A stretch of DNA of 64,000 bases from Neorhizobium sp. SOG26 (GCF_003491345.1 NZ_CP025512.1:558001-622000), one strand, 5' to 3'. Positions 44,890-54,646 are shown, counted from the stretch's first letter. The notes: generated by a model from the sequence alone, not told the origin. A program made the numbers and translations.

Positions 44890-45469
44890 TGCCGCACCCG
44901 ATCTTCTCGATGCGCGGCATCGAGAGGTCGATGAGGCCGGAACTGCCGGCGGTCGGGGTGTCGAGCAGCGTCAGCGTCAGCCGGAAGGGACCACGGGCCG
45001 GAACCGCGAGCCAATTGCCGGGCGTCGCAGTCGGCGAAATGACGATATCGAAGGCACCCTCTGCGTCACGCAAAACGGTGCGTGAGTTGAGCGCCGAAGG
45101 AAGATCGGCGTTCGATGTGGGCCGCCGTCCGTCCGGCAGCGTCGTGAACAGCGTCCAGAGGCGGGCAGGGGGCGTATGGCCCGACATGCGGTAGGAACAG
45201 TCGCCGCTCAGCCGCGCGCCTGTTTCATCCGTTGCTGCGGTGAATGTAAGCCCTTCGGCGCTGGCGTAAAGCAGCTTGCCGGCGTTTGCTCGGTGTGCCT
45301 TGGCATAAGGATCGGCACTGGCGGTCTGGGCCTGCGGAAAGGCTTCCCATGGGCCGAGCTTGATCGCGCCGAAGCCGACGGTCGCATCGAGCGCCACCAG
45401 TGTGGACCAGATTCCGCCGCCGAAGGCGATCGTCAGCGCGATGGCGATAAGAAGAGGAACACGAAACAC
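44882..45469 (-). CDS. DUF1214-family membrane-anchored protein
   Basis: A 195-residue protein. One membrane helix (FRVPLLIAIALTIAFGGGIW) precedes a beta-rich domain with GPWEAFPQAQTASADPYAKA, DCSYRMSGHTPPARLWTLF and GNWLAVPARGPFRLTLTLLD, the DUF1214 signature. The start is taken as GTG 45469 because it places the helix at the N terminus; a GTG at 45568 would add 33 basic residues. It forms a pair with the DUF1254-like gene and is divergent from higA. Confidence 0.78.
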   Translation of the reverse strand: MFRVPLLIAIALTIAFGGGIWSTLVALDATVGFGAIKLGPWEAFPQAQTASADPYAKAHRANAGKLLYASAEGLTFTAATDETGARLSGDCSYRMSGHTPPARLWTLFTTLPDGRRPTSNADLPSALNSRTVLRDAEGAFDIVISPTATPGNWLAVPARGPFRLTLTLLDTPTAGSSGLIDLSMPRIEKIGCGNV

Positions 45470-45596
45470 TGGCAGCTTTGGCTTTCGGATCAGACGCGTC
45501 AGAGGGTTAGCACTGATTTCGCCGAGGGGAAATGGGTGACGGACAAACTCGCGGTGATTGCCGTACACTGTACCCTAATCTGTGGAGGCCCCGCCG

Positions 45597-45917
45597 ATGT
45601 CGAAATCGTCGACTACCATGCCTGACAACGATCAGTTGCCGAACCCGCATCCGGGCGAAATCCTGCTCGAGGAATTCCTGGAGCCGCTCGCTCTCAGCCA
45701 AAATGCCCTGGCCCGCGCCATCGACGTGCCGCCGCGCCGCATCAACGAGATCGTCATGGGTAAGCGCGCAATCACGGCCGATACGGATCTGCGGCTGGCG
45801 CGGTATTTCGGCATGTCCGAAGGCTTCTTCCTTGGCCTGCAGGCAGATTACGACCTCATGCAGCGGCGCCGGGAGCTCGGCGAACAGCTGGAGCGGATCG
45901 CGCCCCGCGCCGCATGA
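45597..45917 (+). CDS. higA: HigA-family addiction-module antitoxin without a visible toxin
   Basis: A 106-residue Xre-type helix-turn-helix protein: NPHPGEILLEEFLEPLALSQ, ALARAIDVPPRRINEIVMGK and YFGMSEGFFLGLQADYDLM are characteristic of HigA. In higBA operons the toxin is upstream, but the 127 nt upstream hold no HigB-like frame and the next gene is divergent. It is therefore a solitary antitoxin or free regulator. GGAGG lies nine bases before ATG 45597. A palindrome GTACA-C-TGTAC (45563-45573) may be its operator. Confidence 0.9.
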   Translation: MSKSSTTMPDNDQLPNPHPGEILLEEFLEPLALSQNALARAIDVPPRRINEIVMGKRAITADTDLRLARYFGMSEGFFLGLQADYDLMQRRRELGEQLERIAPRAA

Positions 45918-45920
45918 CGG

Positions 45921-48203
45921 CTACCGCCGTACATCCAGGCTGATCGGCTTGAAGATCGCTTCCGGCTTGCCCGGTGCGACAGCCGGCGAAACCACCGGCG
46001 CCTCTGCTTCCGCGACGCGGGCAGGGGCCGCGGGAATAGCCGATGCTGATTTCAGGCTCTCGGCGATCTGCTTCAAGACGCGGGTGGAATCGGCCGAAAG
46101 CGTGCGCGGGCGGGTAAAGGCCTGCGGTACGGCCTTGCCGTCTTCGCCCTTCTTGGCGACTTCGGTTCCCTTCCGGTTGCCGGTCGGCAGCGGGTTTTCG
46201 ATGCCCGGGATCGGTTTCAGCTCGATGCCCTGGTGGGCATAGTCCATCACCGTCTTGAAGGTCATGGCCGGCAGCGAGCCGCCTGTCATGTTGTTCATCG
46301 AGGTGAAGTCGTCGTTGCCGAACCAGACGCCGGCCGTGTAATTGCCGGTAAAGCCGATGAACCACGCATCGCGATAGCTCTGCGAGGTGCCGGTCTTGCC
46401 GCCGGTGACGATGCCGCCATCAAGCGCCGCACGCCGTGCCGTGCCCTGGTAGGGGATCGTCGACAGGATGCGGTTCATCGAAACCATGGCCTGTTCGGAC
46501 AGGACGCGCTTCGCCGGGGGTTCGTCCCGGTTGAAGTCGTAGAACACCTCGCCATTGTAACCCAGCACCTGCTCGATGCCGTGGCGGCGCGACTGCATGC
46601 CGCCGGCCGGCATCACGGCATATGCCGTCGTCTGGTCCAGCACGGTGACTTCCGAGGTGCCGAGCGGGATCGTCTTGTCCTTGCGCAGCGGCGTTTCGAC
46701 GCCAAACGCCTTGGCGGTCTGGACGATCACGTCGGTGCCGAGCTTTTCCTTGGCGAGCCGCACGGGAACGGTGTTCAGCGACTGCTGCATCGCCGACATC
46801 AGCGTCACCTTGCCCTTGTAGGAGCGGCCGTAGTTCTGTGGCGACCAGCCGTTCCAGGTGATCGGCGCATCGGAAATCGTCGTCTCGGGTTTCATCCCGG
46901 CTTCCATGGCCGCCGCATAGGTATAGAGCTTGAAGGAGGAGCCCGGCTGCCGCAGCGCCTTGGTCGCGCGGTTGAACTGGCTTTCGCCGTAGTCGCGCCC
47001 GCCGACCATGGCGCGCACCGCACCGCCGCTTTCGATCACCACCATGGCGCCCTGCTTGACGCGGTAGCTTTCGCCGTATTCGCGCAGGCTCGATTCCATC
47101 GCGGCTTCCGCCACCTGCTGCAGGGCGGTGTCGATCGTGGTGCGCACGATCACCGAGCGCTCCTTGAGCTTGCCCCGCGCATGCAGCCGCTGCACCTCGT
47201 CAAAGGCCCAGTCGAGGAAGAAGTCCGGCGCCTTGACGTCGGCGCGGTCGATGACGGAGGCCGGGTTGCGGCGTGCGCCGATCACCTGACCTTCGGTCAT
47301 CATGCCGCTCTGCACGAGGTTGGAGAGCACTTCATTGGCGCGCGAACGGGCAGCCGGCAGGTTCACATGCGGCGCATATTTCGCCGGTGCCTTGAAAAGG
47401 CCGGCAAGCATGGCCGATTCCGCCAGCGTCACCTCGGTGATGTTCTTGCCGAAATAGAACTGGGCTGCCGCCGCCGCGCCAAAGGTGCCGGCGCCCATAT
47501 AGGCGCGGTCGAGGTAATGCGAGAGGATTTCCTTCTTGGAAAGGTTGGCTTCCAGCCACAGCGCCAGGAAGGCTTCCTTGATCTTGCGCTCGATCGACCG
47601 TTCGTTGGTCAGGAACAGGTTCTTGGCAAGCTGCTGGGTGAGCGTCGAGCCGCCCTGGACGACGCCGCCCGCCTTGGCATTCTCCGTCATGGCGCGCGCC
47701 AGGCCGAAGAAGTCGATGCCGAAATGGTCGAAGAAGCGGCGGTCTTCGGTGGCCAGCACCGCCTTGATCAGGTGGTCCGGCAACTGGTCGACCGGAACGG
47801 AATCCTCATGGATGATGCCACGGTGGCCGATCGGATTGCCGTAGCGGTCCAGGAAGGTCACGGCAAAGTCGCCGCGGTTGCGCCAGTCTTCCTTGGTTTC
47901 CTCGAATGCCGGCTGGGCGAGCGCCAGGAGCAGCACGAAACCGGCGGTGCCGAGCGTCATGGCCTCGCCGGCAATCTCGAAGCCGAGCTTCTTCCAGCCG
48001 CGCACGCGAAAACGCCGGAAGAAGATGGTGATCTCTTCCCAGATCTCGCCAAGCTTGAAGCCGAGGTTCCAGACGGTGGAGTCGATCCACGAGTCGATGC
48101 GCAGCAGGATATGCCGCTTGCGTTTCGGCGCGGGTGGCATGTCCTTGGAAGGCATGTCGTCGGATGGTTTTGGCTCGTCCTGCACCTTGTCGTCCCCGCC
48201 CAA
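45921..48203 (-). CDS. Class A penicillin-binding protein, PBP1a family
   Basis: A 760-residue bifunctional peptidoglycan synthase. A cytoplasmic N terminus and one membrane helix (about residues 75-100) precede a GT51 glycosyltransferase domain (AVLATEDRRFFDHFG, VQGGSTLTQQLAKN) and a transpeptidase domain with the Ser-x-x-Lys nucleophile in QPGSSFKLY, SLN in MQQSLNTVP and KTGTS near residue 630. It ends in a Pro/Ala-rich tail. The start is taken as TTG 48203 with a GGGG tract upstream; ATG 48155 is possible. It ends 3 nt from higA, convergent. Confidence 0.94.
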   Translation of the reverse strand: MGGDDKVQDEPKPSDDMPSKDMPPAPKRKRHILLRIDSWIDSTVWNLGFKLGEIWEEITIFFRRFRVRGWKKLGFEIAGEAMTLGTAGFVLLLALAQPAFEETKEDWRNRGDFAVTFLDRYGNPIGHRGIIHEDSVPVDQLPDHLIKAVLATEDRRFFDHFGIDFFGLARAMTENAKAGGVVQGGSTLTQQLAKNLFLTNERSIERKIKEAFLALWLEANLSKKEILSHYLDRAYMGAGTFGAAAAAQFYFGKNITEVTLAESAMLAGLFKAPAKYAPHVNLPAARSRANEVLSNLVQSGMMTEGQVIGARRNPASVIDRADVKAPDFFLDWAFDEVQRLHARGKLKERSVIVRTTIDTALQQVAEAAMESSLREYGESYRVKQGAMVVIESGGAVRAMVGGRDYGESQFNRATKALRQPGSSFKLYTYAAAMEAGMKPETTISDAPITWNGWSPQNYGRSYKGKVTLMSAMQQSLNTVPVRLAKEKLGTDVIVQTAKAFGVETPLRKDKTIPLGTSEVTVLDQTTAYAVMPAGGMQSRRHGIEQVLGYNGEVFYDFNRDEPPAKRVLSEQAMVSMNRILSTIPYQGTARRAALDGGIVTGGKTGTSQSYRDAWFIGFTGNYTAGVWFGNDDFTSMNNMTGGSLPAMTFKTVMDYAHQGIELKPIPGIENPLPTGNRKGTEVAKKGEDGKAVPQAFTRPRTLSADSTRVLKQIAESLKSASAIPAAPARVAEAEAPVVSPAVAPGKPEAIFKPISLDVRR

Positions 48204-48351
48204 AAATCCCCACCCTTTGATGAGATACGCTTGACGCCATCCCGTGCAGGGATCAAAGGCAATAGCGTCTCACCGTTATTCAGCATTAGCTGACAAAAGG
48301 TTTATGCGCGATAGCGAAATCGCAACAGAGTAAAAGGACGAGGCCGAGGAT

Positions 48352-48849
48352 TTGTTCCATTCTGCCGCAAATATCATAGCCGAGCCGGCGGCCGACGAGC
48401 CGTTTTGGAAAACCAAGCGGCTGGACGAGTTCAACCAGGCGGAATGGGAAAGCCTCTGCGACGGCTGCGGCCTGTGCTGCCTCAACAAGCTGGAAGACTG
48501 GGACACGGGCGAGGTGGTCTTCACCTCGGTCGCCTGTCGGCTCTTGGACGGCACGAGCTGTCGCTGCAAGGACTACGAAAACCGCCAGGCCACCGTGCCG
48601 GACTGCATCCAGCTGACGCCGGAAACGGTGAACGACATCAGCTGGCTGCCGCCGACCTGCGGTTACCGCCTCATCCGCGATGGCGAGGATCTATACTGGT
48701 GGCACCCGCTCGTCTCCGGCGACCCGCAGACGGTGCACGAGGCGGGCATCTCGGCCCAGGGCCGCACAGTGAGTGAAACGGACGTCGCGGTGGAAGATTT
48801 CGAAGACTATCTCGTGGACTGGCCGCTGCATGTGGGCGAACAACGCTAG
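48352..48849 (+). CDS. YcgN-family cysteine-cluster protein (UPF0260)
   Basis: A 165-residue protein. [32 protein letters not shown] contains the first Cys cluster; further Cys lie in [18 protein letters not shown] and in LPPTCGYRL. This matches YcgN/YkgJ-type zinc- or iron-sulfur-binding proteins of unknown role. No ATG fits; TTG 48352 follows GAGGA, so a TTG start is likely. Confidence 0.88.
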   Translation: MFHSAANIIAEPAADEPFWKTKRLDEFNQAEWESLCDGCGLCCLNKLEDWDTGEVVFTSVACRLLDGTSCRCKDYENRQATVPDCIQLTPETVNDISWLPPTCGYRLIRDGEDLYWWHPLVSGDPQTVHEAGISAQGRTVSETDVAVEDFEDYLVDWPLHVGEQR

Positions 48850-48962
48850 AATCTGACAAATCTGCGTCAAAAGCCGGGGTTTACCCAGTAGATTTGCGGG
48901 TATACGCCCGGCTATAACGAGCCTAAGAGGCGTGCTCTCCCCCTTAGGTCCTGGCGCGACGC

Positions 48963-50066
48963 ATGAAGTCAGACGAAAACTTTGCTGATAGTCTCTACGA
49001 AGCGGCTCTTGTTCCAGAACTCTGGACGCAGACCTGCGAAAAGCTTGCGGCGGAAGCCCAGGCCGACTGCGCCTCCATCTTCACGGTCGATACCTATGGC
49101 AACCACCGCTTCGTAACGACGCCGAATGTCGCCGAAGCCTATGCCAAGTTTGCCGCGAGCCCGCACGCCCAGAACAATACACGCGCCTTGCGGGCGCTTG
49201 AGCGCAGTCCCTTTGTTTTCGCCCGCGACATCGACGTCTTGACCGAGAAGGAATTTCGCGAGGACCAGCTCGCGCCGCTCTTCCTTCATCCGAATGGCAT
49301 CGAATGGGAGGCCGGCTGCGTTTTCCAGGAGCCGAGCGGTCACATGATCGCGATCATCCTGATGCATGCCAAGGGGCGCGGCCACTTCACCGACGAACAG
49401 CTCGCCAAGCTGAACCTCTTGAAGCCCGACCTCGCACGCGCCGCCTACATGGCCTCGCAGCTCGGTTTCCGCGAAGCCCGCTCGATGGCCGACGCGCTGT
49501 CGATGGTGGGCGTCCCGGCGGCGGTCATCGGCGATACCGGTCGCTCGATTGCAATGAACAACGAGATGGAAGCGCTTTCACCGCGCATCCGCACCGGCGC
49601 GGGCGACAAGATCGTGCTGGAGGCGCCGGGTGCCAGCGCGCTGCTGGATGATGCGATCCGCCGCTACAAGGCGCAGGCCGTGCCGACGGTGCAATCCCTG
49701 CCGATCGCCTCGCGTGACGGGGAGCCGGCGCTGATCCTGCATCTCCTTCCGGTTCGCCGCGCGGCGCGCGACATCTTCTCCCGCTCGATGGCGATCCTGG
49801 CCGTGACGACCGTGGGCGAAGTCGGTCCCCCCGACATGCGCGTGCTCTGCGGCCTGTTCGACCTGACGCCGGCGGAAGCCCGCGTGGCGCGTGGCATCGC
49901 GCTGGCGCAGACGCCGGAAACGGTGGCCGCCAATCTCGGCATCTCGATCCAGACGGCGCGGTCGCACCTGAAGCGGATCATGCAGAAGACCGGCACGACA
50001 CGCCAGGCAGAACTTGTATTGCTGCTCTCCGGCCTGTCGGCCCCGGGGGATGGTGGCAGTCAGTGA
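48963..50066 (+). CDS. LuxR-family helix-turn-helix transcriptional regulator
   Basis: A 367-residue regulator. The C-terminal LuxR-type helix-turn-helix (about residues 295-350) has LTPAEARVARGIALAQTPETVAANLGISIQTARSHLKRI-type text, ending KTGTTRQAELVLLL. The N-terminal half looks like a GAF/PAS-type sensor without an acyl-homoserine-lactone domain signature, so it is probably not a quorum sensor. The upstream gap holds an inverted repeat CCTAAG/CTTAGG (48922-48948) and a TATAAC that may be a -10 element. Confidence 0.88.
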   Translation: MKSDENFADSLYEAALVPELWTQTCEKLAAEAQADCASIFTVDTYGNHRFVTTPNVAEAYAKFAASPHAQNNTRALRALERSPFVFARDIDVLTEKEFREDQLAPLFLHPNGIEWEAGCVFQEPSGHMIAIILMHAKGRGHFTDEQLAKLNLLKPDLARAAYMASQLGFREARSMADALSMVGVPAAVIGDTGRSIAMNNEMEALSPRIRTGAGDKIVLEAPGASALLDDAIRRYKAQAVPTVQSLPIASRDGEPALILHLLPVRRAARDIFSRSMAILAVTTVGEVGPPDMRVLCGLFDLTPAEARVARGIALAQTPETVAANLGISIQTARSHLKRIMQKTGTTRQAELVLLLSGLSAPGDGGSQ

Positions 50067-50106
50067 TCGGCGATGCTATATGTAAGGCGCTGGATGGAGA
50101 CGTGGA

Positions 50107-50331
50107 ATGCTCGCCCTTCGATTGCCGCCCGACATAGAAGCCCGCCTTGATGAGCTTGCCCGGCTGACCGGCCGCAGCAAGAGCTACTATGCGCGGGAAG
50201 CGATCCTCACCCATCTTGATGATCTGGAAGACATTTACCTTGCCCAGGAGCGGCTCGAAAGCCTGCGCCGTGGTGAGAGCGACAGCGTGCCATTGTCCCA
50301 GGTCATGAAACAGTATGGCCTGGACGATTGA
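50107..50331 (+). CDS. relB: RelB/StbD-like antitoxin
   Basis: A 74-residue ribbon-helix-helix antitoxin: [20 protein letters not shown] then [19 protein letters not shown], with a short C-terminal toxin-binding helix. GGAG lies upstream of the ATG. Its 3' end overlaps the toxin gene by 17 nt. Confidence 0.88.
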   Translation: MLALRLPPDIEARLDELARLTGRSKSYYAREAILTHLDDLEDIYLAQERLESLRRGESDSVPLSQVMKQYGLDD

Positions 50332-50587
50332 GCTGCAGCGTGATGCACAGCGCGATCTGGCTAAACTCGGCCATGACAATGCCCGACGGATCCTGAAGTT
50401 TCTTCATGGGCGGGTCGCGGGACTTGAGGACCCGCGATCGATTGGCGAGGCGCTGAAAGGTCCGAGCCTGGAGGACTTCTGGAAATACCGGGTAGGCGAC
50501 TACAGGATCATCGCGCATATTCGCGATGATGTCGTGCAGGTTCTCGTCGTGCGTATCGGGCACCGCCGCGAAGTCTATCGGCGATAA
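50315..50587 (+). CDS. relE: RelE-family mRNA interferase toxin
   Basis: A 90-residue toxin. [20 protein letters not shown], then [27 protein letters not shown] and [15 protein letters not shown] match RelE/StbE. Basic residues of the last strands (Arg in [17 protein letters not shown]) are those that act on ribosome-bound mRNA. It overlaps relB by 17 nt and ends about 20 nt before the copper promoter. Confidence 0.92.
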   Translation: MAWTIELQRDAQRDLAKLGHDNARRILKFLHGRVAGLEDPRSIGEALKGPSLEDFWKYRVGDYRIIAHIRDDVVQVLVVRIGHRREVYRR

Positions 50588-50603
50588 AAACACAGCAAGC
50601 CTC

Positions 50604-50634
50604 TTGACCTTCCCATGATGGGAAGCCCCACATA
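50604..50634 (+). promoter_or_regulatory. CueR-type copper promoter and operator
   Basis: TTGACC (50604-50609) is followed by a 19-nt spacer and CACATA (50629-50634). The spacer holds the inverted repeat CTTCCC/GGGAAG (50609-50614 and 50620-50625). A 19-bp spacer with a dyad is the hallmark of MerR/CueR promoters, and the text is close to the E. coli copA promoter. The encoded CueR-like regulator should activate it. Confidence 0.85.
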
Positions 50635-50658
50635 AGGCAGGAAAGCGAGATTCCTGCC

Positions 50659-53103
50659 ATGAACCAGACTGTCAAGCCGATCCATAAAGCAGAGCCCTTC
50701 ACCATCCCCGTCGAAGGCATGACCTGCGCATCCTGCGTACGCCGGGTGGAAAATGCCGCTGCCAAGGTGGCAGGCGTCGACAAGAGCGCCGTCAACTTCG
50801 CGACCAAGAAGCTGTCGATCGAATCCGCCGAGGGCTTTTCGCCGGAGGAGCTGGAAAAGGCGATCCGCAAGGTGGGCTATGAGATCCCCGCTGGCGCCAT
50901 GCAGCATGCGATGCGCGAGGCGGGCCTGGCGACGCCTGGGCCGGAGGAGGTGCATCGGCACCACGGCCATGGGCATGGTGCGGAGCACGGGCACGAGCAC
51001 GGGCGTGGAGACGCAAGTGCTCACGCGGATCATGCAATACATGCCAGCCATGCGAGCCACGGGAGCCATGCCGGCGGGCATGACCACATGCAGATGCATC
51101 GCGGCGAGGAAGGCAAGCTGAAGCGCGACCTGGCGATTGCGCTGGTGCTGACGCTGCCGCTTTTCGTGCTGGAAATGACCGGCCATGCGTATCAGCCGTT
51201 CCACCACTGGCTGATGGGCGTGATCGACACGCAGAACCTCTATTACTTCTATTTCCTGCTGGCGACGGCGGTGATCTTCGGGCCCGGCCTGCGCTTCCTG
51301 AAGCACGGCATCCCAGCCCTTCTGCGCGGCGCGCCGGAGATGAATTCGCTGGTCGCGATCGGCGTGCTGGCGGCCTATGGCTATTCGCTGGTGACGACGT
51401 TTGCGCCCGGCCTGCTGCCGGAAAGCGGCCGCTTCGTTTATTACGAGGCCGCGACCGTGATCGTCACGCTGATCCTGTTCGGGCGGCTTCTCGAAGCCCG
51501 GGCAACGGGCAAGACGGGCGAGGCGATCGAGAAGCTGGCTGGCCTGCAGGCCAAGACCGCACGCGTCGATCGCGACGGGAAAGTGCTGGATATCCCGGCC
51601 GGCGAGGTGGTGGCTGGTGACGTGGTCGTCATTCGTCCGGGCGAGCGGGTGCCGGTGGATGGCACGGTGCTCGATGGCGCCTCGAATGTCGATGAATCGA
51701 TGATTTCCGGCGAACCGCTGCCGGTCGAAAAGACCGCGGGCAGCACGGTCATCGGCGGCACGATCAACAGGACCGGCTCCTTCCGGTTTCGGGCGGACAA
51801 GGTCGGCCGCGATACGATGCTGGCGAACATCATCCGCATGGTGGAGCAGGCGCAGGGCTCGAAGCTGCCGATCCAGACGCTTGTCGACCAGGTGACGGCC
51901 TGGTTCGTGCCGGCGGTGATCCTGCTGTCCGTGCTGACTTTTGCCTTCTGGTACCTTGTCGGGCCGGAACCGGCGCTGACGCATGCGCTGGTGAATGCGG
52001 TGGCGGTGCTCATCATTGCCTGCCCCTGTGCCATGGGACTAGCGGTGCCGACGTCGATCGTCGTTGGCGGCGGGCGTGCGGCCGAACTCGGCGTGCTGTT
52101 CCGCAAGGGCGAGGCGCTGCAGGAGCTGAAGAACATTTCGACCGTCGTTGTCGACAAGACCGGAACCGTGACCAAGGGCCGGCCGGAATTGACCGATCTG
52201 CAGGCGGCAGATGGTTTCGGTGAGGACGAGGTGCTGGCGCTTGTTGCAAGTGTCGAGGCGCAGTCGGAACATCCGATTGCCGAAGCGATCGTCAAGAGCG
52301 CCGAGGCGCGCGGGCTCACCCTGCCGCAGGCCAAGAGCTTCCAGTCCGTGACCGGCTACGGCATCGAGGCGGAGGTCGAGGGGCGGCGGGTCTTGGTCGG
52401 GGCCGACCGCTTCATGGAAAAGCTCGGGCTGTCCGTTGGCCAGTTCGCCGATGTTGCCGCAGGCCTTGGAGATCAAGGCAAGACGCCCATCTATGCTGCG
52501 GTGGATGGCCGCCTGGCCGGTGTGCTGGCCGTGGCTGATCCGGTCAAAGCGTCGAGCCGCGAGGCGATCAAGGCGCTTGAGGACATGGGCGTTGACGTGG
52601 TGATGGTGACCGGCGACAACCGCCGTACCGCCGAGGCCGTCGCGCGCCAGGTCGGCATCGGCAAAGTCGTGGCGGAGGTCCTGCCGGAAGGCAAGGTGAA
52701 GGCGATCCACGAGTTGCGCCAAGCTGGCCGCCGGCTCGCCTTTGTCGGCGACGGCATCAATGATGCGCCGGCGCTGGCCGAGGCGGACATCGGCATCGCG
52801 ATCGGCACAGGCACGGATATCGCCATTGAAAGCGCCGACGTTGTTCTGGTCGGGGGCGAGTTGACGGGCGTTGTCTCGGCGATCGGCATGAGCCGGGCGG
52901 TGATGAAGAACATCAAGCAGAACCTGTTCTGGGCCTTCGGCTACAACGTGGCGCTGGTGCCGGTGGCGGCAGGTGTCCTGTACCCCGCCTTCGGCTGGCT
53001 GCTGTCGCCGATGATCGGGGCGGGCGCCATGGCGCTTTCGAGCGTCTTTGTGCTCGGCAACGCACTGCGGCTGAAGACGGCAGGGATTGGAGAAACGCGA
53101 TGA
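50659..53103 (+). CDS. copA: Cu+-exporting P1B-type ATPase with a His-rich linker
   Basis: An 814-residue copper pump. One heavy-metal-associated domain (GMTCASC, Cys23 and Cys26) is followed by a His-rich linker of about 50 residues (residues 98-148, over 20 His) and then the P-type core: [14 protein letters not shown] (CPC metal site), [11 protein letters not shown] (phosphorylated Asp), ISGEP (actuator domain) and [10 protein letters not shown]. It expels Cu+ across the inner membrane. Many relatives have two metal-binding domains; here the linker takes the place of the second. It overlaps cueR as ATGA. Confidence 0.95.
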   Translation: MNQTVKPIHKAEPFTIPVEGMTCASCVRRVENAAAKVAGVDKSAVNFATKKLSIESAEGFSPEELEKAIRKVGYEIPAGAMQHAMREAGLATPGPEEVHRHHGHGHGAEHGHEHGRGDASAHADHAIHASHASHGSHAGGHDHMQMHRGEEGKLKRDLAIALVLTLPLFVLEMTGHAYQPFHHWLMGVIDTQNLYYFYFLLATAVIFGPGLRFLKHGIPALLRGAPEMNSLVAIGVLAAYGYSLVTTFAPGLLPESGRFVYYEAATVIVTLILFGRLLEARATGKTGEAIEKLAGLQAKTARVDRDGKVLDIPAGEVVAGDVVVIRPGERVPVDGTVLDGASNVDESMISGEPLPVEKTAGSTVIGGTINRTGSFRFRADKVGRDTMLANIIRMVEQAQGSKLPIQTLVDQVTAWFVPAVILLSVLTFAFWYLVGPEPALTHALVNAVAVLIIACPCAMGLAVPTSIVVGGGRAAELGVLFRKGEALQELKNISTVVVDKTGTVTKGRPELTDLQAADGFGEDEVLALVASVEAQSEHPIAEAIVKSAEARGLTLPQAKSFQSVTGYGIEAEVEGRRVLVGADRFMEKLGLSVGQFADVAAGLGDQGKTPIYAAVDGRLAGVLAVADPVKASSREAIKALEDMGVDVVMVTGDNRRTAEAVARQVGIGKVVAEVLPEGKVKAIHELRQAGRRLAFVGDGINDAPALAEADIGIAIGTGTDIAIESADVVLVGGELTGVVSAIGMSRAVMKNIKQNLFWAFGYNVALVPVAAGVLYPAFGWLLSPMIGAGAMALSSVFVLGNALRLKTAGIGETR

Positions 53104-53534
53104 ATATCGGTGAAGCATCTGCCGCATCCGGCGTATCGGCCAAGATGATCCGCTATTACGAGGAGATCGGCCTGATCCGGCCGGTGGGCCGGACCGGCAA
53201 CAACTACCGCGTTTATGGCGAGGAGGAGGTGCATGTGCTGCGCTTCATCAAGCGGGCGCGCTCGCTGGGCTTTTCGCTGGAGGAGACCGAAACGCTGCTG
53301 AAGCTTTGGCAGGACAAGAGCCGCACCAGCGCCTCGGTGAAGGAAGTCGCGACCGCGCATATCAGCGATCTGGAGCGGCGCATCGCCGAGATGCAGGGCA
53401 TGGTGAAGACGCTGAAACACCTTGCGCATTGCTGCGGCGGCGACGACCGGCCGAGCTGCCCGATCCTCGACGACCTAGCCGGCGAGGGTGCCGGTGCGCG
53501 CCAAAGCTCAACGAAAACCAGGCAGATCGCCTGA
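53100..53534 (+). CDS. cueR: CueR-like MerR-family copper regulator
   Basis: A 144-residue MerR-family activator. [25 protein letters not shown] is the winged helix-turn-helix, [19 protein letters not shown] begins the dimer helix, and [17 protein letters not shown] near the C terminus is the Cys metal-binding loop of the CueR/HmrR type. It should sense Cu+ and open the 19-bp-spacer promoter upstream of copA. It is the second gene of the copA operon (4-nt overlap). Confidence 0.95.
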   Translation: MNIGEASAASGVSAKMIRYYEEIGLIRPVGRTGNNYRVYGEEEVHVLRFIKRARSLGFSLEETETLLKLWQDKSRTSASVKEVATAHISDLERRIAEMQGMVKTLKHLAHCCGGDDRPSCPILDDLAGEGAGARQSSTKTRQIA

Positions 53535-53577
53535 GGCGGCTGCCGACGAACACGCACATCAACCAAGGAGAAAAACC

Positions 53578-53778
53578 ATGCCAGCCATTTTCAACGTGCC
53601 GGACATGACCTGCGGCCATTGCGAAAAGACCGTTCGCGGGGCGCTTGAAGAAGCGCTGCCGGGTGCACCGGTGACGGTGGATCTCGGCGCCCACCGGGTG
53701 ACGGTGGAAGGTGACGCGGGCAAGGCAGAAGACGCCATCCGCGAAGCCGGTTATTCGCCAGAAAGGGTCGCAGCCTAA
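53578..53778 (+). CDS. copZ: CopZ-like copper chaperone
   Basis: A 66-residue heavy-metal-associated domain protein. FNVPDMTCGHCEKTVRGALE contains the CxxC metal site (CGHC), and the fold is completed by VTVDLGAHRVTVEGDAGKAE. It carries Cu+ in the cytoplasm to CopA or CueR. It starts 43 nt after cueR, with AAGGAG upstream, so the operon is copA-cueR-copZ. Confidence 0.94.
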   Translation: MPAIFNVPDMTCGHCEKTVRGALEEALPGAPVTVDLGAHRVTVEGDAGKAEDAIREAGYSPERVAA

Positions 53779-53790
53779 AGTCCGTTTGGA

Positions 53791-53976
53791 GCGCCCGGAG
53801 CAAAGCTTTAGGCAGTCTGGAGAACCGCCTGAGCACCAGGCTTCGGCCAAACGGATAAAACAGAACCGCCCGAGCACGAAGCTTCGGCCAAAGGGACAAA
53901 AAAGAACCGCCCGAGCACGAAGCTTCGGCCAAAGGGACAAAAAGAACCGCCCGGAGCGAAGCTTCGGGCGGTCTTG
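53791..53976 (-). repeat. Tandem array of about 41-bp terminator-like repeats
   Basis: AGAACCGCC-type units begin at 53821, 53862, 53903 and 53943, spaced 41, 41 and 40 nt. A degenerate copy lies before them (about 53793-53820). Each unit contains CGAAGCTTCGG inside a hairpin plus an A run that reads as a T run on the minus strand. The last unit (ACCGCCCG 53946-53953 with CGGGCGGT 53965-53972) is a full terminator. The array lies between the convergent copZ and outer-membrane protein genes and reads as serial terminators for the latter. Confidence 0.8.
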
Positions 53977-54013
53977 CAAACACGGCGGAGGAGGTTGCCG
54001 TGCCGCTGGAGAT

Positions 54014-54646
54014 TTAGAACTTCACGGCAATGCCGACGTTCACGACGTGCTGGTCGAAATCGACATCGGTTCCGGCGATGTCGCCGCTGCCGAAGTCGTT
54101 GTAGCGATATTCGACACGACCGAAGACGTTGTCGGTGAAGGCGTAGTCGAGACCGCCGCCGATGGTCCAGCCATGCAGCGTATCGTCATCATCCACGCCA
54201 CCGCCATCGACGTTGACATTGGTTGCCGTCCAGCCACCGGCTGCGAACAGCAATGCGCGGTCGAAGGCATAACCGACGCGGCCACGGACCGAGCCCGAGA
54301 AGCCGGATTCGGCATCGACGCCGGCATAGGTGTTCTCGTTCCAGTCGTAGTTTACGTCACCTTCGATACCGGCGACGAAGCCGTTCGAGAACTGCCAGTT
54401 GTAGCCAACGAAGGCGCCGAACCGGCCGCCGTCGAAGTCATCCGAACCGCCCGGCAGAAGCGTCGAGTCGGCGTTGCCCCAGGCGTAACCGCCGTGCAGA
54501 CCGATGTAAGGGCCCGACCAGGTGAATGCGGAAACGGTCTCGATCGCCTCGGGCGCGGCCGGGATGGTTTCAACCGCGTCGGCGGCGTAAACAGCGGAAG
54601 AAGCGGTCATGGCGGCCGCGGATGCAAGAATGAGAATAGCCTTCAT
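54014..54646 (-). CDS. Outer-membrane beta-barrel protein, Omp25/RopB-like
   Basis: A 210-residue protein. A signal peptide (MKAILILASAAAMTASSAVY, cleaved after AYA-type text) precedes an eight-stranded barrel: FTWSGPYIGLHGGYAWGN, FGAFVGYNWQFSNGFVAGIEG, VRGRVGYAFDRALLFAAGG and the C-terminal VVNVGIAVKF ending in Phe. It matches the Omp25/Omp31 family, including rhizobial RopB. GGAGGG lies upstream of ATG 54646. Serial terminators lie downstream. It may be abundant in the outer membrane. Confidence 0.9.
   Translation of the reverse strand: MKAILILASAAAMTASSAVYAADAVETIPAAPEAIETVSAFTWSGPYIGLHGGYAWGNADSTLLPGGSDDFDGGRFGAFVGYNWQFSNGFVAGIEGDVNYDWNENTYAGVDAESGFSGSVRGRVGYAFDRALLFAAGGWTATNVNVDGGGVDDDDTLHGWTIGGGLDYAFTDNVFGRVEYRYNDFGSGDIAGTDVDFDQHVVNVGIAVKF

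Noticed and set aside
46233..48293. A 686-residue rightward frame opposite the penicillin-binding protein gene
   Set aside because: The penicillin-binding protein on the other strand has all catalytic motifs; the opposite frame is a compositional shadow.
53791..53976. The 41-bp tandem array as a possible CRISPR
   Set aside because: The units are contiguous with no variable spacers, and each contains a terminator hairpin.
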